Shown piece by piece: positions 9,596 through 21,566 of a stretch of DNA of 35,525 nucleotides. The position numbers and the translations under genes are program-made. The number at the start of each line of letters is the position of its first letter. Within the stretch, counting starts at the first letter, position 1. The stretch covers positions 11,077 through 46,601 of the forward strand of contig NZ_CDBY01000041.1 of the NCBI RefSeq assembly GCF_000820125.1, in the 5' to 3' direction. Origin of the DNA: Aeromonas simiae. GTDB lineage: Bacteria; Pseudomonadota; Gammaproteobacteria; Enterobacterales; Aeromonadaceae. The notes beneath the pieces were generated by a model. It was not told the DNA's origin, made no database searches, and was given only the letters and a program-made list of their open reading frames with translations.

Positions 9596-10306
9596 TTACT
9601 TACCGCGGCGTTTGTTTTCGCGCTTGGGCTTTGCAGGAGCTTGCTCTTGAGCAGCGGCGGCGTTAACGGCAGCCAGACCACCCAGAACTTCACCCTTGAA
9701 GATCCAAACCTTAACGCCGATCACACCGTAGGTGGTGTGGGCTTCAGAAGTTGCATAGTCGATGTCGGCACGCAGGGTGTGCAGGGGCACACGACCTTCA
9801 CGGTACCATTCGGTACGCGCGATTTCAGCGCCGCCCAGACGACCGGAAACTTCCACCTTGATGCCCTTGGCACCCAAACGCATGGCGTTCTGTACGGCGC
9901 GCTTCATGGCGCGACGGAACATTACACGGCGTTCCAGCTGGGAAGTGATGCTGTCGGCAACGAGTTTGCCATCCAGCTCCGGCTTGCGGACTTCGGAAAT
10001 GTTGATCTGAGCAGGCACGCCAGCGATAGCGGCAACAGCCTTGCGCAGTTTCTCAACGTCTTCACCCTTCTTGCCGATCACGACACCCGGACGAGCGGTG
10101 TGAATGGTCACACGGATGCTCTTGGCCGGACGCTCGATGGTGATCTTGGACAGAGAAGCGTTCTTCAGTTCCTTAGTGAGGAACTGGCGTACTTGGAAAT
10201 CGCTGTACAGGTTGTCAGCGAAGTCTTTGGAGTTCGCGTACCAGGTAGAATTCCAAGGCTTGGTAATACCCAGGCGAATGCCATTAGGATGAACTTTCTG
10301 ACCCAT
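9596..10306 (-). CDS. rpsC: 30S ribosomal protein S3
   Basis: S3 lies at the mRNA entry site of the 30S subunit and contributes to mRNA unwinding. The 236-residue product (E. coli 233) begins [20 protein letters not shown]. It has a type II KH domain (about 40-107) with [16 protein letters not shown] and a C-terminal domain with [20 protein letters not shown]. The tail ([20 protein letters not shown]) is a variable basic end. It lies three bases from rplV, so the two are probably coupled. Confidence 0.99.
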   Translation of the reverse strand: MGQKVHPNGIRLGITKPWNSTWYANSKDFADNLYSDFQVRQFLTKELKNASLSKITIERPAKSIRVTIHTARPGVVIGKKGEDVEKLRKAVAAIAGVPAQINISEVRKPELDGKLVADSITSQLERRVMFRRAMKRAVQNAMRLGAKGIKVEVSGRLGGAEIARTEWYREGRVPLHTLRADIDYATSEAHTTYGVIGVKVWIFKGEVLGGLAAVNAAAAQEQAPAKPKRENKRRGK

Positions 10307-10309
10307 TGC

Positions 10310-10654
10310 TTATCTCCCAGCCTTAGCGTCGGATACCACTACAGTGATGTGAGCGGTACGCTTCAGGATACGATCCGCGCGACCTTTAGCACGAGGACGG
10401 ATGCGCTTCATGGTCGGACCTTCGTCAACCATGATGGTGGCAACACGCAGTGCATCAATGTCGGCACCTTCGTTGTGCTCGGCGTTAGCAATGGCAGATT
10501 CCAGCACCTTCTTCACCAGCACAGCAGCCTTTTTCGGGCTGAAAGCCAGGATGTTCAGAGCCTTGTCTACCGGCAGACCACGTACTTGATCAGCGACCAG
10601 GCGAGCCTTCTGTGCAGAAGTACGGGCGAAACGGTGTTTAGCGATAGCTTCCAT
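10310..10654 (-). CDS. rplV: 50S ribosomal protein L22
   Basis: L22 lines the peptide exit tunnel, with a beta-hairpin at its narrow point that is a known site of macrolide resistance. The 114-residue product (E. coli 110) begins [22 protein letters not shown]. The tunnel hairpin region [21 protein letters not shown] looks complete and wild type. Two adjacent ATGs exist; I chose the second because it matches the family N-terminus and gives better spacing from AGGGG. The extra residues are a short C-terminal tail (AKAGR). Confidence 0.96.
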   Translation of the reverse strand: MEAIAKHRFARTSAQKARLVADQVRGLPVDKALNILAFSPKKAAVLVKKVLESAIANAEHNEGADIDALRVATIMVDEGPTMKRIRPRAKGRADRILKRTAHITVVVSDAKAGR

Positions 10655-10664
10655 CATTTACCCC

Positions 10665-10958
<294 letters not shown>

Positions 10959-10965
10959 TTAACAA

Positions 10966-11787
10966 TTACTTGTTACGACGACGTACGATGTACTTGTCGG
11001 TGCGCTTGTTCTTACGGGTCTTGAAGCCCTTGGCCTTCTGGCCCCAAGGAGATACCGGCTGGATACCCTTGTTGCGACCTTCACCACCACCATGCGGGTG
11101 GTCGACCGGGTTCATCGCCATACCGCGAACGGTCGGACGAATACCACGCCAGCGGTTGGCACCAGCCTTACCCAGTTGACGCAGCATGTGCTCGGCATTG
11201 CCGACTTCGCCGATGGTGGCACGGCACTCAGACAGCACCTTACGTACTTCGCCGGAGCGCAGACGCAGGGTGACGTAGTTGCCTTCACGAGCCAGGATCT
11301 GAACGAAAGCACCAGCAGAACGAGCCAGCTGAGCGCCCTTGCCCGGCTTCATCTCAACGGCGTGTACGGTAGTACCAACCGGGATGTTGCGCATCGGCAG
11401 GGTGTTGCCCACCTTGATGGCGGCGTCGGAACCGGAGGCGATGGCGTCGCCAGCCTTCAGACCCTTCGGAGCCAGGATGTAACGACGCTCACCGTCTGCA
11501 TACAGCACCAGGGCGATGTTAGCGGTACGGTTCGGGTCGTATTCCAGACGCTCAACCTTGGCAGGGATACCGTCTTTGTTGCGCTTGAAGTCAACGATAC
11601 GGTAGTGCTGCTTGTGGCCACCACCGATATGACGGGTGGTGATGCGGCCGTTGTTGTTACGACCACCACTCTTTTCTTTCTTGTCCAGCAGGGCTGCGAA
11701 GGGCTTACCCTTGTACAGATCCTGGTTGACGATCTTGACGACGTGGCGGCGGCCCGGAGAAGTAGGCTTGCACTTAACGATTGCCAT
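10966..11787 (-). CDS. rplB: 50S ribosomal protein L2
   Basis: L2 is required for subunit association and for building the peptidyltransferase centre. The 273-residue product equals the E. coli length. It begins [19 protein letters not shown] and holds the OB and SH3-like domains. The conserved [18 protein letters not shown] loop, with the histidine important for peptidyl transfer, lies near residues 220-240. The basic tail ends KYIVRRRNK. It lies between rplW and rpsS. Confidence 0.99.
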   Translation of the reverse strand: MAIVKCKPTSPGRRHVVKIVNQDLYKGKPFAALLDKKEKSGGRNNNGRITTRHIGGGHKQHYRIVDFKRNKDGIPAKVERLEYDPNRTANIALVLYADGERRYILAPKGLKAGDAIASGSDAAIKVGNTLPMRNIPVGTTVHAVEMKPGKGAQLARSAGAFVQILAREGNYVTLRLRSGEVRKVLSECRATIGEVGNAEHMLRQLGKAGANRWRGIRPTVRGMAMNPVDHPHGGGEGRNKGIQPVSPWGQKAKGFKTRKNKRTDKYIVRRRNK

Positions 11788-11802
11788 TTTTCAGAACTCC
11801 TC

Positions 11803-12105
11803 TTACTCGGCTGCGCCCATGAAGTCGATGTCCTGACCAGCTTTCAGGGTCACATAAGCCTTTTTCCAATCGGAACGACGGCCTACGCGCGCACCAGTGC
11901 GCTTGGTCTTACCCTTCATGTTCAGGGTACGGACGGTCTCAACTTCAACCTCGAACAGTTTCGCAACTGCGGCTTTGATTTCCGCCTTGGTAGCGTCGGT
12001 AGCAACCTTGAACACGATAGTGTTCTGGTGCTCGGCGACCATGGTGCTCTTTTCAGAGATGTGCGGAGCCTTCAGAACTTTCAGCAGACGCTCTTCACGG
12101 ATCAT
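11803..12105 (-). CDS. rplW: 50S ribosomal protein L23
   Basis: L23 sits at the exit of the peptide tunnel and is the main docking point for trigger factor and the signal recognition particle. The 100-residue product equals the E. coli length. It begins [20 protein letters not shown] and contains [23 protein letters not shown] and the loop [19 protein letters not shown]. Its ATG overlaps the rplD stop (ATGA), a typical sign of translational coupling. Confidence 0.99.
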   Translation of the reverse strand: MIREERLLKVLKAPHISEKSTMVAEHQNTIVFKVATDATKAEIKAAVAKLFEVEVETVRTLNMKGKTKRTGARVGRRSDWKKAYVTLKAGQDIDFMGAAE

Positions 12106-12707
12106 GCCAGCATCTCCTCGATTTGCTTAACTGCGTCAGCAGTCATCAGAACCTTGTCGAAAGCGATCAGGCTGACCGGGTCGATACCGGCAACATCACG
12201 CACGTCGACCTTGTACAGGTTGCGAGCAGCCAGGAACAGGTTCTCATCGACTTCAGCGGTCACGATCAGAACGTCGGACAGTTCCATCTCTTTCAGCTTG
12301 GCGGTCAGAGCCTTGGTCTTCGGTGCGTCGATAGCGAACTTCTCGACCACGATCAGACGGTCCTGACGGACCAGCTCGGACAGGATGCTGCGGATTGCGC
12401 CGCGGTACATCTTCTTGTTGACCTTCTGGCTGTGATCTTGCGGCTTAGCAGCAAAAGTCACACCACCGGAACGCCAAATCGGGGAGCGGATAGAGCCAGC
12501 ACGGGCACGACCGGTACCCTTCTGACGCCACGGCTTCTTGCCGCCGCCAGACACTTCGGAGCGAGTCAGCTGCGCACGGGTACCCTGACGAGCACCAGCT
12601 GCGTAGGCAACGACGACCTGGTGAACCAGGGCTTCGTTGAATTCACGCCCGAAGGTAGTTTCGGAAACTTGAAGAGCGCTCTGGGCGTCTTTCATTACCA
12701 ATTCCAT
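12102..12707 (-). CDS. rplD: 50S ribosomal protein L4, S10 operon autoregulator
   Basis: L4 is an assembly-initiator protein with a loop reaching into the exit tunnel. In E. coli it also represses the S10 operon by acting on its leader, at both transcription (with NusA) and translation. The 201-residue product equals the E. coli length. It begins [16 protein letters not shown] and contains the tunnel loop region [20 protein letters not shown], which looks wild type. It ends [19 protein letters not shown]. The leader upstream of rpsJ suggests the same feedback. Confidence 0.99.
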   Translation of the reverse strand: MELVMKDAQSALQVSETTFGREFNEALVHQVVVAYAAGARQGTRAQLTRSEVSGGGKKPWRQKGTGRARAGSIRSPIWRSGGVTFAAKPQDHSQKVNKKMYRGAIRSILSELVRQDRLIVVEKFAIDAPKTKALTAKLKEMELSDVLIVTAEVDENLFLAARNLYKVDVRDVAGIDPVSLIAFDKVLMTADAVKQIEEMLA

Positions 12708-12724
12708 TACTATCTCCTCAGACG

Positions 12725-13357
12725 TTACGCTTTGACGGCGGGTTTAACGATCACGTCAGCGTTGGTAGCACCCGGAACTGCGCCTTTGACCAGCAGCAGG
12801 TTGCGTTCAACGTCGACGCGGACCAGTTCCAGGTTCTGAGTGGTTACACGCTCATTGCCCAGATGGCCAGCCATCTTTTTGCCCTTGAATACGCGGCCCG
12901 GGGTCTGGTTTTGACCGATGGAGCCAGGTACACGGTGGGACAGGGAGTTACCGTGGGTCATATCCTGGGTGCGGAAGTTCCAGCGCTTAACAGTACCGGC
13001 GAAGCCCTTACCCTTGGAAGTACCGGTAACGTCTACCAGCTTAACTTCAGAGAAGATGTCAACCTTCAGCTCGCTGCCAACGGTGAAAGTGTCACCGTCG
13101 TTCAGGCGGAATTCCCACAGACCGCGGCCGGCTTCAACACCAGCTTTGGCAAAGTGGCCAGCTTCCGGCTTGGTTACACGGCTGGCTTTCTTGGCGCCAG
13201 TGGTAACCTGGATAGCGTTGTAGCCGTCGGTTTCAACAGACTTGACCTGAGTTACACGGTTAGCTTCAACTTCGATAACGGTCACGGGGATAGAAACGCC
13301 ATCTTCGGTGAAGATGCGGGTCATACCCACTTTGCGACCTACAAGACCGATTGTCAT
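12725..13357 (-). CDS. rplC: 50S ribosomal protein L3
   Basis: L3 binds the 3' domain of 23S rRNA early in assembly and reaches toward the peptidyltransferase centre. The 210-residue product (E. coli 209) begins [20 protein letters not shown]. The segment [21 protein letters not shown] holds the glutamine that is methylated by PrmB in E. coli. An upstream in-frame ATG would add 17 residues not found in the family and was not used. It lies 22 bases after rpsJ. Confidence 0.98.
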   Translation of the reverse strand: MTIGLVGRKVGMTRIFTEDGVSIPVTVIEVEANRVTQVKSVETDGYNAIQVTTGAKKASRVTKPEAGHFAKAGVEAGRGLWEFRLNDGDTFTVGSELKVDIFSEVKLVDVTGTSKGKGFAGTVKRWNFRTQDMTHGNSLSHRVPGSIGQNQTPGRVFKGKKMAGHLGNERVTTQNLELVRVDVERNLLLVKGAVPGATNADVIVKPAVKA

Positions 13358-13379
13358 TGTTATCAACCCCTTTCCGTAA

Positions 13380-14898
<1,519 letters not shown>

Positions 14899-14915
<17 letters not shown>

Positions 14916-16500
14916 GCTGGCTCCCGACTACTACCTCGGCAACTTCCGCCTGCTGCTGGGGTGGGTCGAGGAGCGCTATGGCGATCTGCTCATCGCCGAG
15001 GAGCGGGGCTGGCTGACGCGCTTTGCCTCCCTCTCCCACCCGGTGGCCTGCCTGCTGGTGCGCCTGCTTTCACGCAAGGGAGAGTGGTTTCGCGCCGACA
15101 AGCTGCACTACCCCGAGATAGGCGCACTGCCGCTCGATGAACTGGCCGACGCCGGCTTTATCCGGCTCGCCACCCCCTCCTGGCCCGAACTCGGTCTCCT
15201 GCTCACCAAGCCCGAGCTACACGCCCTCGCCCCCGAGCAACCCCGCAGCGCCCGCAAGGAGCAGTTGCTGGCGCGTCTCACCGAGGCGCCACTCCCAGCC
15301 CTTGCCTTTCGCACCTTGCAGGTCGCAGAACGCCCCCTGCTCGAGCGCTTCCTGCTGCTGTTTTTCGGCAACCGGGAGCAGAGCCTCACCGAGTTTGTGT
15401 TGCTCGATCTCGGCCACTACCGCTACGAGCCCTACCCCATCGGCGCCGACGATCGCCTGTTCCAGAGCCGTGCCCAGCTCGATGCCAGGCTTGCCCTCGA
15501 CCAGTGGCACGACGCCTGGCAACAGGCTCGCGAGGCACAGGGGCCGGCGGCGGCCAGCGAATGGCAGGCGACACTGCCCGCCGAACCGCAATGGCCTGCC
15601 CTGCAAGGGCGCCACGAGCGACTGCGCCTCGCGCTGGCCCGGGATCTGGAACGCGCCGGCGAACCCGCTGCCGCCCTCGCCCTCTACCGCACCTGCCAGC
15701 GCCCCCCGGCGCGGGAGCGGCAGGTGCGCCTGCTGCTGGAGGCAGGCGATCTCGGCGCAGCCGAGACCTTACTCCACGCCATGCTGGCCGCTCCGCTCGA
15801 TGAAGAGGAGCGCGAGGTCAGCCGGCCGCTCGCCGACAAACTGGCACGCCAGCGCGGGCACAAGGTGGCGCGCCACCGTCACCCCACGCCCCCCACCTGG
15901 CACCTCACCCTGCCCGACTGGCCGGGCCGGGTTGAAGAGGCCACCCTCGAGGCCCTCGCCGCCGAGGGGTGGCAGGGCTTTTGGTGTGAAAATGCCCTCA
16001 TCAACGGCCTGTTCGGCCTCGCCTTCTGGGAGATCATCTTCAGCCCCCAGCCCGGCGTCTTCTTCAACCGCTACCAACGCGCGCCGGCCGACATGTTCTC
16101 GGCCAACTTCATGCAGCGGCGCTGGGCGCAGTTCGACGCGAGGTGGCAAGAACTGGCCGCCCCGGCAAGCTGGCCCGCCCTGCTCGATCGCTATGACGAA
16201 AAGCTGGGCACCCTCAACGCCTGGGTCGAGTGGGAGCGGCTGCCACGCGCGCTGCTGGAGCAGGCGCTGACCACCATTCCCCTCGCCCAGCGGCTGGCCA
16301 TGCTGGAGCGGCTCAGCTTCGATCTGCGCGGCAACCGCAGCGGCCAACCCGATCTGGCCCTGTTCAGGGAGGGAGAGTATTGCCTGGTCGAGGTGAAGGG
16401 GCCGGGCGACGAGCTGCAATCCCACCAGCGCCGCTGGTTGCAGCACTTTGCCGCCTGCGACATTCCCCATGCGCTGGCACGCATCACCCGGCAGGAATAA
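14899..16500 (+). CDS. FAN1-like VRR-NUC structure-specific nuclease
   Basis: The protein belongs to the bacterial FAN1 group, metal-dependent nucleases that cut flapped and cross-linked DNA; human FAN1 repairs interstrand crosslinks. The 533-residue length fits bacterial members. The C-terminal VRR-NUC domain has the PD-ExK catalytic signature GQPDLALF (D485) followed by CLVEVKGPGD (E498, K500), then QSHQRRWLQHF. The middle is rich in leucine, alanine and arginine, as in the helical TPR-like part of FAN1, and the N-terminal part (about 40-110) fits the winged-helix/SAP region. An upstream ATG at 14869 is possible, but the ATG at 14899 has an AAGG ribosome site. Overlap with the permease gene suggests cotranscription, not shared function. 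Confidence 0.88.
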
Positions 16501-16604
16501 ATCAGCTGGCGGCTCAGCAAGTTAGTCTCTAGCGGGCTTTTTGAACAAAAAGTGGCCTGAACCCTGCAACCGTTCGAGGGTTACTTCCTCAGAGGATCGA
16601 GGCC

Positions 16605-17069
16605 ATGTCCATCACCGCTCTGCTCCCTCTCGCCTCACTGGCGCTCAAGCTCGGTGGCGCCTTGCTGTCGAGCCACACCGAGTCCCCCAAGGCCGCCCCG
16701 CGCGCCGAAAGCAATGAGCGCGCCCTGGCGCCCACCCTGCAAGGGTTGTTTCGCCGGCTCGGCGCCAGCAACCCCAACGACGAGGGGCAACAGGGCGCCA
16801 TCGAGCAGTTCATGACCCAACTGATGGCGGGGCTTAAAAACCTGGCCCCGGAGCAATCGCTGCAAGGGGCGGTCAGCACCCTGCAACAGCAGCTGGCCAG
16901 CGGCAGCGCAGGCGCCGAAGGCGAGGCGTTGCAGCAGGCCTACTCCAGCCTCAAGAGCCAGCTCAACCTGAGCCCGGCCGATCTCGGCGCCTTTCTCGAT
17001 GCCTTTGCCACCACCCTGCCGCGCGGTCGTGGCGAGGGGATCGGCGGCCTGCTCGCCACCCGGGCCTGA
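16605..17069 (+). CDS. Hypothetical protein, 154 residues
   Basis: I do not recognise this protein. It starts MSITALLPLASLALKLGGALL, a hydrophobic or amphipathic N-terminal stretch that could be a signal or membrane-associated helix. The rest is rich in Ala, Leu, Gln and Gly and looks helical, for example EQFMTQLMAGLKNLAPEQ and LQQQLASGSAGAEGEALQQ. There are no cysteines and no catalytic motif was seen. The GC-rich codon use matches its neighbours. A weak ribosome site (AGAGGATCGAGGCC) precedes the ATG, about 100 bases after the FAN1-like gene, and no plus-strand terminator follows it. Coding status is supported by length and by the family-like start, not by homology. Confidence 0.65.
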   Translation: MSITALLPLASLALKLGGALLSSHTESPKAAPRAESNERALAPTLQGLFRRLGASNPNDEGQQGAIEQFMTQLMAGLKNLAPEQSLQGAVSTLQQQLASGSAGAEGEALQQAYSSLKSQLNLSPADLGAFLDAFATTLPRGRGEGIGGLLATRA

Positions 17070-17071
17070 AT

Positions 17072-17102
17072 AAAAAAAGGCGGCAACCCGAGAGTTGCCG
17101 CC
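17072..17102 (-). terminator. Rho-independent terminator of argCBFGH
   Basis: A perfect 9-bp stem (GGCGGCAAC / GTTGCCGCC, six-base loop) is followed on the minus strand by seven T residues. It lies 26 bases past the argH stop and ends the arginine operon. On the plus strand no T-run follows, so it should not terminate the 154-residue gene. Confidence 0.9.
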
Positions 17103-17128
17103 ACCACGTCGCTAAAACAGAGTAGGGA

Positions 17129-18511
17129 TCAGCCGCGTCCGGCCAACAGGGCCTCGGCCGCCGCCAGGGCCGCCGCGATCTGCTGCGGTGCCACGCCCCC
17201 CTTGGCAACCCGCTTGGCCAGGGTCGCCTCCAGCTCCAGGTTCGGATAGACATCCGCCGCGATGAGCGGGCTAAAGCGGGCGAACTCGTCCAGGCTCAGC
17301 CCCTCCAGCGGTTTTTGCACCCCGATGGCGTAGACCACGGCCTCACCGACGATGTGGTGCGCCTCGCGAAACGGTATGCCCTTGGCCACCAGGTAGTCGG
17401 CCAGCTCGGTCGCGTTGGCGTAGCCACCCTGGGCAGCCGCCTTGGTACGCTCGCCGTTGACCTTGAGATCGACCAGCACCAGCGCCGCCATGTCCAGGCA
17501 GTCATGCCAGGTATCGAGGGCGTCGAACAACCCCTCTTTATCCTCTTGCATGTCCTTGTTGTAGGCCAGCGGCAGCGCCTTGAGGGTCATCAGCATGGCC
17601 ATCTGGGCACCGACCACCCGGCCGGCCTTGCCACGGATCAGCTCCAGCGCATCCGGGTTCTTCTTCTGCGGCATCAGGGAGGAGCCCGAGGTGACCGCAT
17701 CGGAGAGTTCGAGGAACCCCGCCTCACCGGTGTTGTAGAAGATGAGATCTTCGGCCAGACGCGACAGGTGGGCCATGGAGAGCGAGGCCACGTGCATCAG
17801 CTCGACCACGTGATCCCGATCCGAGACCGAGTCCAGGCTGTTGCGGGTCGCCCCGGCAAAGCCGAGATCGCGGGCCAGCGCCTCCCGATCGATGGCATAC
17901 GCAGTGCCCGCCAGGGCACCACAGCCGAGCGGGCTGGTATCGAGACGCTTGAGGGCGTCCTGCAACCGGCTATAGTCCCGCTCCAGCATCTCCACATAGG
18001 CCAGTGCCCAGTGGCTGAAGGTGACCGGCTGGGCCCGCTGCAAGTGGGTGTAGCCGGGCAGCACGGTGTGCTGATGCGCCCGGGCACAACCGACCAGCCC
18101 CTGTTGCAGGGCGGTAATGGAGGCGAGCAGCAGCTCCCCTTGCGCCTTGCACCAGAGCTTCAGATCGGTGGCGACCTGATCGTTACGGGAACGCCCGGTG
18201 TGCAGCTTCTTACCGAGATCGCCGACCGCCGCGATGAGCTTGCCCTCGACCCAGGAGTGGATGTCTTCGGCATCCGAGCTCAGGATCTGCTGCGGGTCCT
18301 GCTGCACCGAGGCCAGCAGAGTTTCCATCGCCTGTTGCAGGCTGGCCTGCTCGGCGGCGGTCAGCACCCCTACCTTGACCAGGGCGCGGGCCCAGGCCAT
18401 GGAGCCCTGGATGTCCTGCTCCGCCAGGCGGTAATCGAAGCGCAGTGAATCGTTGAACTGCTTGAATCTTGCGTCCGCGCCCTGACTAAAGCGCCCACCC
18501 CAAAGTGCCAT
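17129..18511 (-). CDS. argH: Argininosuccinate lyase
   Basis: ArgH splits argininosuccinate to arginine and fumarate, the last step of arginine synthesis, in the cytosol. The 460-residue protein begins [22 protein letters not shown]. It has the fumarase/aspartase superfamily regions: HTGRSRNDQ near 104-112, the catalytic-base region [10 protein letters not shown] (H156), and the signature [12 protein letters not shown] at 276-287. The length is that of stand-alone ArgH; the C-terminal GNAT domain of the ArgHA fusion found in Vibrio and Alteromonas is absent. It is the last gene of the argCBFGH operon, 74 bases after argG and before a strong terminator. Confidence 0.98.
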   Translation of the reverse strand: MALWGGRFSQGADARFKQFNDSLRFDYRLAEQDIQGSMAWARALVKVGVLTAAEQASLQQAMETLLASVQQDPQQILSSDAEDIHSWVEGKLIAAVGDLGKKLHTGRSRNDQVATDLKLWCKAQGELLLASITALQQGLVGCARAHQHTVLPGYTHLQRAQPVTFSHWALAYVEMLERDYSRLQDALKRLDTSPLGCGALAGTAYAIDREALARDLGFAGATRNSLDSVSDRDHVVELMHVASLSMAHLSRLAEDLIFYNTGEAGFLELSDAVTSGSSLMPQKKNPDALELIRGKAGRVVGAQMAMLMTLKALPLAYNKDMQEDKEGLFDALDTWHDCLDMAALVLVDLKVNGERTKAAAQGGYANATELADYLVAKGIPFREAHHIVGEAVVYAIGVQKPLEGLSLDEFARFSPLIAADVYPNLELEATLAKRVAKGGVAPQQIAAALAAAEALLAGRG

Positions 18512-18549
18512 CTCGTTACTCCTTACGTCGATCCTGTCTCTGTCTATTT

Positions 18550-18579
18550 ACGGGGTGGCCCGCATCGTGGCCACCCCGT
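18550..18579 (-). repeat. Intergenic hairpin between argG and argH
   Basis: A perfect 11-bp inverted repeat (ACGGGGTGGCC / GGCCACCCCGT) with an eight-base loop fills much of the argG-argH spacer. No T-run follows on the minus strand (AAATAGAC), so it is unlikely to terminate. It could stabilise the argCBFG part of the mRNA or set the relative level of argH. Confidence 0.7.
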
Positions 18580-18585
18580 CACACC

Positions 18586-19821
18586 TTAACCGTGAGTGTG
18601 ATCACCACCGATAGCCTGGTTCTGCTCCTTCATGGCGCGGATCCGGCTGGCCAGGGTGTAGAGACGGATGAAGCCGTCAGCATGGCTCTGGTCGTACACT
18701 TCGTCGGCCCCAAAGGTCGCGAAGTCTTCGGAGTAGAGGCTGTTGGGCGACTTCTTCTGGGTCGCGGTGACCTGACCCTTGTACATCTTCAGCACCACTT
18801 CACCGTCGAGATCCTCGGCGATGGCGTTGGCGGAGGCGAGGATCGCCTTGCACAGCGGGGTGAACCAGCGGCCGTCATACACCAGGTGGGAGAACTCGGC
18901 GCCGAGCTTCTCGCGCCAGGCGCGGGTCGGTCTGTCCAGCACCAGCTCTTCCACAGCGCGCAGGGCCGCCACCATGACGGTACCGCCCGGGGTCTCGTAG
19001 CAACCGCGGGACTTCATGCCCACCATGCGGTTCTCGGTGATGTCGACCCGGCCGACGCCGTGCTTGCCGGCACGCTCGTTCAGGGTGGTCAGGATCTGGT
19101 GCGGGGTCAGCTTCTGGTCATCCACGGCCACCACTTCGCCCTTGGCGACGGTCAGCTTGACGTACTCGGGCTGATCCGGGGCCTGCTCGGCAGAGACGGT
19201 CCACTGCCACACGGCTTCAGACGGCTCGTTCCAGGTGCTCTCCAGCTCGCCACCCTCGGTGGAGATGTGCCAGGCGTTGGCATCGCGGCTGTAGATCTTC
19301 TTCAGGGTCGCCTTGCAGGGGATGTTGCGCGCTTCCAGATAGGCCAGCAGATCCTCACGGGAGCGCATGTCCCACAACCGCCACGGGGCGATCACCTTGA
19401 GCTGCGGAGCCAGGGCGGCCACGGCGCCTTCGAAACGCACCTGATCGTTGCCCTTGCCGGTACAGCCGTGGGAGATAGCATCCGCCCCTTCGGCCAGGGC
19501 CGCTTCCACCATCGCCTTGGCGATCACGGGGCGAGCCATGGAGGTGCCCAGCAGGTAGGTGCCTTCATAGATGGCGCCGGTCTTCAGGGTCGGGTAGACG
19601 TACTCTTTGACGAACTCTTCGCGCAGATCCTTGATGATGCACTTGACCGCGCCGGAGGCGAGGGCCTTCTGCTCGATCCCTTCCAGGTCGTCACGCTCCT
19701 GGCCCACGTCGGCAACGAAGGCGATGATTTCGGCATCATAGTGCTCTTTGAGCCAGGGGATGATGGCCGAGGTGTCCAGTCCGCCGGAATAGGCCAATAC
19801 AATCTTGTTGATTCCACTCAT
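18586..19821 (-). CDS. argG: Argininosuccinate synthase
   Basis: ArgG joins citrulline and aspartate with ATP to make argininosuccinate. The 411-residue protein carries the N-type ATP pyrophosphatase P-loop [10 protein letters not shown] at 10-19 and the citrulline/aspartate-binding parts [15 protein letters not shown] and YDGRWFTPL. It is the shorter bacterial form of about 400 residues, not the 447-residue E. coli form. A good ribosome binding site (GGAGAAAGATC) precedes the ATG. It lies 26 bases after argF in argCBFGH. Confidence 0.98.
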   Translation of the reverse strand: MSGINKIVLAYSGGLDTSAIIPWLKEHYDAEIIAFVADVGQERDDLEGIEQKALASGAVKCIIKDLREEFVKEYVYPTLKTGAIYEGTYLLGTSMARPVIAKAMVEAALAEGADAISHGCTGKGNDQVRFEGAVAALAPQLKVIAPWRLWDMRSREDLLAYLEARNIPCKATLKKIYSRDANAWHISTEGGELESTWNEPSEAVWQWTVSAEQAPDQPEYVKLTVAKGEVVAVDDQKLTPHQILTTLNERAGKHGVGRVDITENRMVGMKSRGCYETPGGTVMVAALRAVEELVLDRPTRAWREKLGAEFSHLVYDGRWFTPLCKAILASANAIAEDLDGEVVLKMYKGQVTATQKKSPNSLYSEDFATFGADEVYDQSHADGFIRLYTLASRIRAMKEQNQAIGGDHTHG

Positions 19822-19847
19822 GATCTTTCTCTCCGTGACAATTTAAA

Positions 19848-20762
19848 TCAGTGTTGGCCGCCCAGCAGGGTCAGCAGAATAGCGTTCTGGATGTGCATGC
19901 GGTTCTCCGCCTCGTCGAGGATCAGAGAGGCGGGGCCGTCCATCACTTCCGAGGTGATCTCGAGATCGCGATGGGCCGGCTGGCAGTGCAGCACGTGGCG
20001 GATGCCGGTACGATCCAGCAGCGCCTGATTAATCTGGTAGGGCATGAAGAGCTCCATGACCTGCTCCATCGGGGTGGTATCCCCCATCGATACCCAGGTA
20101 TCGGTGTAGGCCACATCGAAGCCTTCGATCGCCGCGATGTCATCGCTCACCGCCAGGGTGGCGCCGCTCTGGGCGGCCAGGGCCTGGGCCTGCTGGAAGA
20201 TCTGCACATCCGGGCCATGCCCCTTGGGGCAGACCAAGGTGACATCGGTGCCGAGGATGGCGCCGGTCAGCAGCAGGGAGTGGCTGACGTTGTTGCCATC
20301 CCCCAGATAAGCCAACTTCACCTTGCTCAGGTCTGAATAGTTTTCCGAGATGGTCATAAAGTCGGCGAAGGCCTGGCACGGGTGATAGAGGTTGCACAGG
20401 CTGTTCACCACCGGCACGCTGCCGTGCTCGGCCATCTCGACCAGAGTCTGGTGATCAAACACCCGGGCCACAATGCCGTCACACCAGCGCGACAGGTTAC
20501 CGGCGAAATCCTTCACCGACTCGCGCTTGCCGAGGGCCCCGTTCTGCTGATCCATATAGACACTGTGGCCGCCCAACTTGGCGATGCCGATGTCAAAGGT
20601 GACCCGGGTGCGCAGGGAGGGCTTCTCAAACAGGGTCACCAGGCTCTTGCCCGCCAGGGACTGGCTGTACTTTTTCGGATCTGCCTTGATGGCCTTGCCG
20701 AGCTTGATGAGGGCCAGGAGCTGGGCCTGGTCGAATTCGGTACCGGTCAGAAGATGCTGCAT
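19848..20762 (-). CDS. argF: Ornithine carbamoyltransferase
   Basis: ArgF makes citrulline from ornithine and carbamoyl phosphate. The 304-residue product begins MQHLLTGTEFDQAQLLALIK. It has the carbamoyl-phosphate loop as SLRTR (49-53), HPCQ (127-130), the ornithine-side DTWVSMG (221-227) and HCQPAHR (259-265). The last motif is usually HCLPAHR, so Gln replaces Leu next to the catalytic Cys, and the first is more often STRTR. Both motifs otherwise stand. An in-frame upstream ATG would add 31 unrelated residues; the chosen start has AGGAG at good spacing. It lies 13 bases after argB. A different carbamoyl acceptor cannot be ruled out from sequence, but the operon points to ornithine. Confidence 0.95.
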   Translation of the reverse strand: MQHLLTGTEFDQAQLLALIKLGKAIKADPKKYSQSLAGKSLVTLFEKPSLRTRVTFDIGIAKLGGHSVYMDQQNGALGKRESVKDFAGNLSRWCDGIVARVFDHQTLVEMAEHGSVPVVNSLCNLYHPCQAFADFMTISENYSDLSKVKLAYLGDGNNVSHSLLLTGAILGTDVTLVCPKGHGPDVQIFQQAQALAAQSGATLAVSDDIAAIEGFDVAYTDTWVSMGDTTPMEQVMELFMPYQINQALLDRTGIRHVLHCQPAHRDLEITSEVMDGPASLILDEAENRMHIQNAILLTLLGGQH

Positions 20763-20775
20763 GGGAGTGCTCCTT

Positions 20776-21555
20776 TTACAGGGTAACCTTGGTGCCGACG
20801 GCGCCGCCCGCCAGCAGTTTGAGCAGCTGCTCCGGGTAGCGCCAGCTGGCGACACAGACCGGCTTGCCGAGGGTTTCGGCCGCGTGCAGCGCCGCCTTTA
20901 CCTTGACCGCCATGCCATCGGCGATAACCCCTTTCTCCATCAGATCCAGCGCGGTGGCCTTGTCGAGGGCAGGCACCAGCTTGCCCTTGCCATCGAGAAT
21001 GCCGCTCACGTCGGAGAGCATCACCAGATCGGCACCGAGCGCCTCGGCAATCGCCGTGGCGGCCTGATCGGCGTTGACGTTCATCAGCTGACCTTCGGCG
21101 GTGATGCCGATGGAGCTCACCACCGGCAGGAAACCCTGGCCGAGGATGCCTTGCAGCAGGGCCGGGTTACCCGGTTGGCAGTCGCCCACGGCGCCCAGAT
21201 CCGGATCGAGCTGGGTCACCTGGCACAGACCACCGTCGGCCAGGCAGAGCCCCACCGCCGGAATCCCGGTGGCGATGGCCTTGCCCATCATCTGCTTGTT
21301 GGCCGTGCCAGCCAGCGCGCCGGCGATGTAGGGGATCTGCTCAAACGGGGTGACCCGCAGGCCGTTTTTCTTGGTCGAGGTGAGCCCCAACCCCTTGAGC
21401 AGGTCATCGACCAGACAGCCGCCACCGTGCACCAGCACCAGAGGGCGGTGCTGCTCATCGAGGAAGTCCTTGAGGGTCGCGAACAGGGCGCTCAGCGCCT
21501 CGTCACTCTCCAGCAGGGCGCCGCCCAGCTTGATAACCAGAGTCTGCTTTTCCAT
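20776..21555 (-). CDS. argB: Acetylglutamate kinase
   Basis: ArgB phosphorylates N-acetylglutamate in the second step of arginine synthesis. The 259-residue product has the amino acid kinase fold: [11 protein letters not shown] (Lys9 contacts phosphate), [15 protein letters not shown], and [18 protein letters not shown] with the nucleotide-side Lys/Asp region near [13 protein letters not shown]. The short length, without the N-terminal helix of arginine-sensitive hexameric kinases, matches the E. coli type, which is not feedback-inhibited by arginine. The upstream in-frame ATG would add 20 residues lying over the argC end; the start with AGGAAGAATCAC was preferred. It lies 11 bases after argC. 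Confidence 0.97.
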   Translation of the reverse strand: MEKQTLVIKLGGALLESDEALSALFATLKDFLDEQHRPLVLVHGGGCLVDDLLKGLGLTSTKKNGLRVTPFEQIPYIAGALAGTANKQMMGKAIATGIPAVGLCLADGGLCQVTQLDPDLGAVGDCQPGNPALLQGILGQGFLPVVSSIGITAEGQLMNVNADQAATAIAEALGADLVMLSDVSGILDGKGKLVPALDKATALDLMEKGVIADGMAVKVKAALHAAETLGKPVCVASWRYPEQLLKLLAGGAVGTKVTL

Positions 21556-21566
21556 GTGATTCTTCC

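Noticed and set aside
17129..18511. ArgHA fusion (argininosuccinate lyase with N-acetylglutamate synthase)
   Set aside because: The reading frame ends at 460 residues with the normal ArgH C-terminus, and a terminator follows; no GNAT domain is present.
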